A DNA stretch of 36,615 bases. It comes from Candidatus Aminicenantota bacterium. Its GTDB lineage: Bacteria > Acidobacteriota > Aminicenantia > Aminicenantales > Aminicenantaceae. The translations under genes and the position numbers were made by a program. The notes under the pieces were generated by a model that searched no databases, had not been told where the DNA came from, and saw only the letters and a list, made by a program, of their open reading frames with translations. The stretch covers positions 1 to 36,615 of the forward strand of contig JAGGYH010000111.1 in NCBI GenBank assembly GCA_021162615.1, read 5' to 3'. Below are positions 31,988 to 36,615 of the stretch, one piece after another. Positions within the stretch are counted from its first letter, which is position 1. Each line of letters begins with the position of its first letter.

Positions 31988-33193
31988 ATGAAAGTCAAGA
32001 TCAGATGGATGATTGTATGTCTCTTCATGATGTGCCTTGTATTTGGCTGTACCGGAGAAAAAAAGGCGGAATCAGAATGGAGCGGTACGGTCGAACAGGA
32101 AAATGGAGTCAGGATTGTAAACAACCCGGAAGAGCCTTTTTATGGGAATCTTGAGCTTGTTCTCGAACAAGACCTAAGCATCGGGAATGATGAGGATGAT
32201 AATTACTTGTTTTACAGGGCTTATGGGATGGATGTCGACTCTCAGGGAAATATCTATGTGATGGACACGGGGAACTTCCGGATCCAAAAGTTTAACAGTG
32301 CCGGAGAATACCTGCAAACCATAGGGAAAAAAGGCCAGGGCCCAGGTGAATTTGACCGCATGCAGAGCTTTTATATTGATGAAGAAAATAACCTGTATGT
32401 CTCAAGCGGCATGAAAATCCAGATATTTAATGAGCGCGGGGAGTTTGTAAAAAGCATTCCTCTGACCTTTCAAATAAATGACTTCTGGATCTCTCCGGAT
32501 GACTTTATTTATTGTCTTGCATATTCATTTAATGAGGGGGAGAGTTCGGGAAGAGTCGTTAAAGTCGATATGAAAGGCAAAGAAGCAAAGGAAATCGACC
32601 GGTTCGGAGGCAGGAAAATAGTCACCCGAAAAAGCGGGGGACAAACCGCTGCGTTTATTTTATCCCACAGCTACAATCATTCTATGCACCTCGTTCCTTT
32701 TCAATACAAAGGTTTGATCTATGCTTATTCTGCTGAGTACAGTCTTTTCCATCTCAACTCGATGGGAGAGCTTGATTTTATCATCAAAAAGAATGAACCG
32801 TACCCATCCATAAGCAAAAGGGAAAGAGACAAGATAATTCAAGATTCAAAGGACTCTATGTCCGACAGGGGACAGGAATGGCCGGCTGGTGTGATAGAAG
32901 AGGCCTGTCAGTTTCCCGAACACCGCCCGTTTTTTTCAGATTTGGCTGTGGATGAAAAAGGAAGGATTTATGTAAGGAGAGTCAGGTCTGTGCTTGAGGA
33001 AGAGGAAACCCGTGAGTTCGATATCTTCAGTGCAGAGGGGTATTATCTCTACGAAACAGAGATCGATTTCAGTCCTTCTTTGATAAAGAATGGATTCTTA
33101 TACAGGATAAAAACAGATGAGGAAGCCGGCACGGTAAGGATTATTCGCTATAGAGTAAAGAACTGGGATCAAATAAAATCCACCATAACCTAA
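31988..33193 (+). CDS. 6-bladed beta-propeller lipoprotein
   Basis: 401 residues from ATG 31988, chosen because AAAGGAG lies 5 to 6 bases upstream; a GTG at 31964 would add eight residues. Lipoprotein signal with lipobox LVFGC. Repeats of the NHL/6-bladed type follow: GMDVDSQGNIYVMDTGNFRI, IQKFNSAGEYLQTIGKKGQG, FYIDEENNLYVSSG, IQIFNERGEFVKSIPL, and DLAVDEKGRIYVRRV near the end. Such proteins are frequent in Acidobacteriota/Aminicenantota-like genomes and are presumed surface or periplasmic binding proteins; the ligand is unknown. Confidence 0.85.
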   Translation: MKVKIRWMIVCLFMMCLVFGCTGEKKAESEWSGTVEQENGVRIVNNPEEPFYGNLELVLEQDLSIGNDEDDNYLFYRAYGMDVDSQGNIYVMDTGNFRIQKFNSAGEYLQTIGKKGQGPGEFDRMQSFYIDEENNLYVSSGMKIQIFNERGEFVKSIPLTFQINDFWISPDDFIYCLAYSFNEGESSGRVVKVDMKGKEAKEIDRFGGRKIVTRKSGGQTAAFILSHSYNHSMHLVPFQYKGLIYAYSAEYSLFHLNSMGELDFIIKKNEPYPSISKRERDKIIQDSKDSMSDRGQEWPAGVIEEACQFPEHRPFFSDLAVDEKGRIYVRRVRSVLEEEETREFDIFSAEGYYLYETEIDFSPSLIKNGFLYRIKTDEEAGTVRIIRYRVKNWDQIKSTIT

Positions 33194-33234
33194 ACAATTT
33201 TTCTTATAAATATAAGGCGTCACGCACTATCTCA

Positions 33235-33397
33235 ACTTTCAGGCAGGCTGGCTGGTTCTGAAGTCATCCGGAGGCGAACGGGCATGGTTTCTCGCAGAGG
33301 GGAGCGAGCCGAGGAATAAGCTGATTTTACTCGCTGGGAAAAATCAGCGGGCTGAAGAACCAGCTTGCCTGATGAAAGTCGGGAGCACAAGCCATAT
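33235..33397. repeat. Multi-hairpin repeat element in a convergent gap
   Basis: The 206-base gap between two convergent genes is almost filled by this element. Its ends are imperfect inverted repeats (ACTTTCAGGCAGGCTGGCTG at 33235-33254 against the complement of 33354-33379). Inside are CTCGC/GCGAG (33291-33295, 33304-33308) and a 9-bp stem GCTGATTTT/AAAATCAGC (33320-33328, 33340-33348). After the right end, GGGAGCACAAGCCATATC (33381-33398) matches the reverse complement of the GAAATTCAGG repeat core. It may also terminate transcription. Confidence 0.65.
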
Positions 33398-33399
33398 CC

Positions 33400-35634
33400 T
33401 CAAAGAGTCCAGGCATAGCCGATCTTAAGAAAAAATGTCCGGTCCGTCTGAGTCAGATTGATATCATAGAGACCCAAATAATTATCGCTGTATCCGAGGA
33501 AAAGCACAGTGCGGGGATTGAGTTTATAAGAAAAGAGAAGCTGGGAGAAAAGCGTTTGTGTTTGAGGGTCTACTTCGTGTTCGTAGAGAGCGAGATTTCT
33601 GTCAATGTCCTGATACTGAAGGATGGCGCGAAAAAAAGCCCTGCTGTTGAGGTGGTAGATAAAGCTCATCTGGGGGAGATGAGCCAGAAAAAGCCTTTCT
33701 CCGTCTATTTTCAGCCATCTGTATAAGTAGCTTAAGTTGATATTGAAGTGTTTTCCTAAATTCCAGTATAACTTAGGGCTTATCTGGAGGTATTTCCCTG
33801 CCCTAACATAAGTGTAATCGATTTCGTTCCCATAGCTTAAAAGAAAACCGCAGTAAAGGTTCCCCGAAGGACGGATTGAAAACAAGATGTGGTTGAAAAA
33901 TTGGGAAAAAGATTCTTGTTTGTAGACTTTTTCCCGGATTCCCACCACTGTCGAGAAGTTCGACTGCATGGGACCGTTCAGCGAGATAGTGGTTTCCAGC
34001 TCTTTTTCCAGAAGACCGCCCTGGTGGTCATTGGTCTGGTCATAGTTAGCAATGATATCTATTTCAGAGAAAAAACTCTTCTCGGTCCCTACGTATATGT
34101 ATCCTCCCCCCAGCTCGAAATTACGGTAGTCGACCTGGGGTTCGAATCCTAGGTCAGCCCGGAAATCAGGACTGAAATCTTCGTAGGAACCATAAACCAG
34201 ATAATTTTTTTTCTGGCGGGAGATTTTTATATTGGCTGCGTATCCATAGAGCTCACCGATATCCTGGCCATAATCTTCAGCCAGGGAGTCCGGATAAGCG
34301 GTTTGAGAACCCAGAAGCTGAAAAGTCACGACATCGGCTTTACTCAGATGCAGAAGGCCGTCCAGTCCGGCCAGCCGGCTGTGATATTGGTCACCTTCCC
34401 GGTCAGTCATGAGGATTCCCAGAGTGGAGCCTCCTCCGATATCCCTTCTGTAGCGCAGGACATTGGAAAAAGACCTCTGGTCTAAGAAACCTGAATTTGA
34501 ACCCTGAGATCCAGGAAAAATAAGATTTGTGAGCTGGTCCTGGGCTGAGAAAAAGCCGATGGTATTTTTCCCTTTTTTCCCTGAAATTTTAAAGCCCCAG
34601 GCAGGATCTGCCACTGAGCGCGTGTATAAAGCCTGAATAGGAGTTTTAAAAAAATCCTGGCCTTCCAGGAAAAAAGGCCGCTTTTCAGGATAATAAAGAG
34701 CGAATTGTTTGTTGATGTCAAGCTGGGCCACATCTGCCTCTACCTGAGAAAAATCCGGATTCAAGGCCGCGCTCAAGGTCATGTTATTGGAAAATCCCCA
34801 TCGTCCTGAGATCCCGATATTTCCGAACGATTCCCCTTTTTTCATAGGTCCTTCAGGAAAATCTTCTCTTTCATCTGAATAAAGTCCCACTACAGTGGGA
34901 TCGAGTTCGATATTGCGTCCCGGCTCTGCTCCTGAGAATCCTTTGATTTTGGGAAGCTGGCAGAGAATGCACTGTATTTGATTCCGGTCGATTGGGAAGG
35001 AACTGATTTGATGGCGCCGGCTTCTGGGATAGTTCCGGACCGGGGCAAAACCCCAGATCTGATCTTCCTCAGAAGGCTGGAACTGAAGCGCTCTGAAAGG
35101 GATGATGATTTCAATAACATAACCAAAATCAGTGATCCGGCCTGCAGAGTCCCAGATAGCATCCCAGGAATCGTCTTCATATGAGCCGCCGTTGCTCATG
35201 ATCTCGTCTCCCTGAATACCTAAAGGGTTCACAAAAAATGCAAAGGCCCGGTTTTCGTCATTGAAGGTATCGATGATCAATCCGATACTGTCATCCCCCC
35301 ATGCATTGTCACGGTCAGAAAGATGAGCTCTTATTTTTTCAGGTTCCGGATCAAATGCGCGGCACCCCACATAAAGGTTTTGGGAGTCATAGAGCAGGTA
35401 GCATTCTGCGTCTACGGGTGCCGGCACATTTTCTGCTGGCATGACCTCTATGTCCAGTTTGAATGTCAAAGCATTGGACCATGCTTTTTCATCCAGGACT
35501 CCGTTTATAGTGATTTTAGAATCTGTTTTTGGTATATCAAAAACTTTTTCTTCTGGGTTTTTGTTTTTGGCTGAAAGTGCCGGGCTCACTATAATGGATA
35601 TACTGAGCAGCAGTCCTAAAAGTCTTCGTGACAT
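33400..35634 (-). CDS. DUF5916 outer-membrane protein with CBM9-like N-terminal domain
   Basis: 744 residues with a signal peptide (MSRRLLGLLLSISIIVSPAL, cleaved near SA-K). Residues about 35-210 form a family-9 carbohydrate-binding-like domain (ITINGVLDEKAW, LYDSQNLYVGCRAFDPEP, WGDDSIGLIIDTFND). The DUF5916 domain follows (LNPDFSQVEADVAQLDINKQ, PEKRPFFLEGQDFF, TRSV, WGFKISGKKG) and the rest is strand-rich and barrel-like, ending TFFLKIGYAWTL. AAGGAG lies 7 bases before the ATG. Members are common in Bacteroidota and Acidobacteriota and their function is unproven; surface glycan binding is inferred from the N-terminal domain. Confidence 0.9.
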   Translation of the reverse strand: MSRRLLGLLLSISIIVSPALSAKNKNPEEKVFDIPKTDSKITINGVLDEKAWSNALTFKLDIEVMPAENVPAPVDAECYLLYDSQNLYVGCRAFDPEPEKIRAHLSDRDNAWGDDSIGLIIDTFNDENRAFAFFVNPLGIQGDEIMSNGGSYEDDSWDAIWDSAGRITDFGYVIEIIIPFRALQFQPSEEDQIWGFAPVRNYPRSRRHQISSFPIDRNQIQCILCQLPKIKGFSGAEPGRNIELDPTVVGLYSDEREDFPEGPMKKGESFGNIGISGRWGFSNNMTLSAALNPDFSQVEADVAQLDINKQFALYYPEKRPFFLEGQDFFKTPIQALYTRSVADPAWGFKISGKKGKNTIGFFSAQDQLTNLIFPGSQGSNSGFLDQRSFSNVLRYRRDIGGGSTLGILMTDREGDQYHSRLAGLDGLLHLSKADVVTFQLLGSQTAYPDSLAEDYGQDIGELYGYAANIKISRQKKNYLVYGSYEDFSPDFRADLGFEPQVDYRNFELGGGYIYVGTEKSFFSEIDIIANYDQTNDHQGGLLEKELETTISLNGPMQSNFSTVVGIREKVYKQESFSQFFNHILFSIRPSGNLYCGFLLSYGNEIDYTYVRAGKYLQISPKLYWNLGKHFNINLSYLYRWLKIDGERLFLAHLPQMSFIYHLNSRAFFRAILQYQDIDRNLALYEHEVDPQTQTLFSQLLFSYKLNPRTVLFLGYSDNYLGLYDINLTQTDRTFFLKIGYAWTL

Positions 35635-35668
35635 GGAATATCTCCTTATTATGATTAGTTAACATGAT

Positions 35669-35690
35669 TTGTTCTTGTTCTAACTTGTTC
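35669..35690. promoter_or_regulatory. Triple TTGTTC direct repeat, candidate regulator site
   Basis: TTGTTC occurs at 35669-35674, 35675-35680 and 35685-35690 (GAACAA on the coding strand of the DUF5916 gene), 35 to 56 bases before its start codon. Tight direct repeats in a promoter region suggest a regulator binding array, though no clear -35/-10 pair is visible. Confidence 0.4.
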
Positions 35691-35844
35691 TCATCTAAAT
35701 AAACGTAAAGGAAGGGAAGAAGGTTCATTCTTTTTTCTATTGTTTCGGAAGACAAGACTCAATCATGACTTTCCTGCCCAATCAATGGGAGAAAGAAATT
35801 TTTTAGATTTTATCTTGATCAGCGGCCAAAGACTATTATATCTA

Positions 35845-35873
35845 TTGATTAAATAGGGAAATTATATTAAAAT
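35845..35873 (+). promoter_or_regulatory. Promoter facing the right-end fragment
   Basis: TTGATT at 35845-35850, 17 bases, TAAAAT at 35868-35873. It is followed by GAGGAGGAT (35890-35898) and an ATG at 35903, a complete set of expression signals. Confidence 0.5.
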
Positions 35874-35902
35874 AACAACATCCCTGACTGAGGAGGATAG
35901 GA

Positions 35903-35986
35903 ATGGGAACAGTAGCCAGTCTTAAATCACAACCGCATCCACGAACAGTTCATAGGTATTGTCTTCGTCTAGGTCATGGATTTTGA
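35903..35986 (+). other. 27-codon reading with full expression signals, probable truncated gene start
   Basis: ATG 35903 has a near-perfect ribosome-binding site and an upstream promoter, but the reading ([16 protein letters not shown]...) stops after 27 codons and overlaps the 3' end of the opposite-strand NifU fragment. The residues after about the seventh look like antisense of that fragment rather than a protein. I think the original gene was cut near 35920, although a true small peptide cannot be excluded. Confidence 0.35.
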
Positions 35987-36542
35987 CTTTTTCGACTTCA
36001 TTGAGACCCAGTATGCCGATAAGCTCGGATTCATAGAGAATCTTAACGTTTGATTTTTTAAGCTTCGCCTTGAGATTGTCTGGAATATTTTCGGACTTTT
36101 TCTCAGTCAAAAAGATCACTCTTGGAGAATACCCGGCTAAGGCGCCAGCCAGCTCCATGGATTCTTTTCCCTTATCCTGAATAAGGATCCTTTTATCTTT
36201 CAGCGAAGAAGGCTCTTTGACTTTGTGATAAACTCCTTTTCCCGAGAACTCTTTTTCTCCCTGGATTTCTTTTTTGGATGGGCCTTTGTCCTCTTTTCCT
36301 TTTTTATGTTTTTCTTTATGTTTTTCTTTGTAGTTTTTTATGGTTGCTTTCAGGGCATCGGCGGCCAGATTTGAACAGTGCATTTTTATCGGAGGAAGTC
36401 CGTCCAGTTCATCCGCCACATCCTGTCGGGTAATTTTAAGGGCTTCATCCAGAGTTTTTCCCTTGGCTAATTCTGTCACCATAGAGGCGGTGGCAACAGC
36501 TGAACCGCAGCCAAATGTTTTAAATTTAGGTTCTTCTCCCGA
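35922..36542 (-). pseudogene. NifU/IscU-like scaffold fused to thioredoxin-reductase-like domain, truncated
   Basis: The open frame runs from just after a stop at 36545-36543 to TAA at 35922. The N-terminal part ([40 protein letters not shown]) is the second half of a NifU/IscU Fe-S scaffold, with two of the three cluster Cys; the first half with GNPVCGD is absent in every frame up to the window end. A Lys-rich linker follows, then a segment like the NADPH domain of thioredoxin reductase ([55 protein letters not shown]), where the normal continuation into a GxxP-type end is missing and the glycine motif is degenerate. First ATG is 36482. It looks cut at both ends. Confidence 0.6.
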
Positions 36543-36568
36543 TTAGTTGAGAGATAGGCTGAAATAAA

Positions 36569-36615
36569 ATGCTTGAAAAAGAAAGCGGACATTTGGTATC
36601 TCCAGAGGATAATAG
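36569..36615 (+). CDS. Possible start of a gene running off the right edge
   Basis: ATG 36569 opens a frame (MLEKESGHLVSPEDN) that continues to the end of the window, preceded by GAGAGATAGG about 10 bases upstream. Fifteen codons are too few to identify, and the reading may be chance. Confidence 0.25.
   Translation, partial: MLEKESGHLVSPEDN

Overview
The window looks like a chromosomal segment of an uncultivated Gram-negative bacterium of moderate GC content. Outer-membrane features are present: a TonB C-terminal domain, two predicted beta-barrels and several exported lipoproteins. The mix of a DUF5916 barrel, 6-bladed beta-propeller lipoproteins, a MeaB/methylmalonyl-CoA epimerase pair and an ftsH-folP-cdaA-cdaR-glmM-pdxJ operon suggests the Acidobacteriota/Aminicenantota neighbourhood. 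That placement is inference from gene content; no marker-gene comparison was possible. There are about 29 genes that I regard as real or nearly intact, one tRNA, several gene remnants and an unusual density of interspersed intergenic repeats. I saw no CRISPR array, prophage or insertion sequence with a transposase.

Left part (1-7110): a repeat fragment, then a two-gene translesion module (Y-family DinB followed by a short DnaE-type polymerase). Convergent to it lies a gene for an unusual receiver-transmembrane-TonB fusion, then a second repeat cluster and a DUF72 gene. Middle-left (7327-14627): the acetate/ATP pair pta-ackA, a solute-binding lipoprotein without its transporter, acylphosphatase, a small cupin, a membrane-anchored YHS/TRASH-like protein, a decayed acyl-CoA dehydrogenase N-terminus, and meaB-mce for the B12-dependent methylmalonyl-CoA branch.

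Middle (14634-19522): a very large multi-membrane NtrY-type sensor kinase whose start overlaps the end of a small exported NTF2-like (DUF4783-like) gene, and a GGQ-type release-factor-like rescue protein. From 27858 down to 19547 runs one long minus-strand operon: ftsH, folP, cdaA, cdaR, glmM, pdxJ, an M20 carbamoylase/amidohydrolase and an SGNH lipoprotein. It has a good promoter in front of ftsH. It joins membrane proteolysis, folate, c-di-AMP, cell-wall amino sugar and vitamin B6 synthesis.

Right part (28015-36615): tRNA-Ala(GGC) with its own promoter, polX, a universal stress protein, an outer-membrane barrel with a strong promoter and terminator, a beta-propeller lipoprotein, and a CBM9-like/DUF5916 outer-membrane protein. 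At the right end is a fragment of a NifU/IscU scaffold fused to a thioredoxin-reductase-like domain; it appears cut at both ends. Next to it a promoter, ribosome-binding site and ATG on the opposite strand run into only 27 codons, which suggests a rearrangement junction.

The strongest candidates for something undescribed are the receiver-TonB fusion with a Glu in the phospho-Asp position, the modular repeat family with hairpins, the giant kinase with its coupled secreted partner, and the NifU-reductase fusion.
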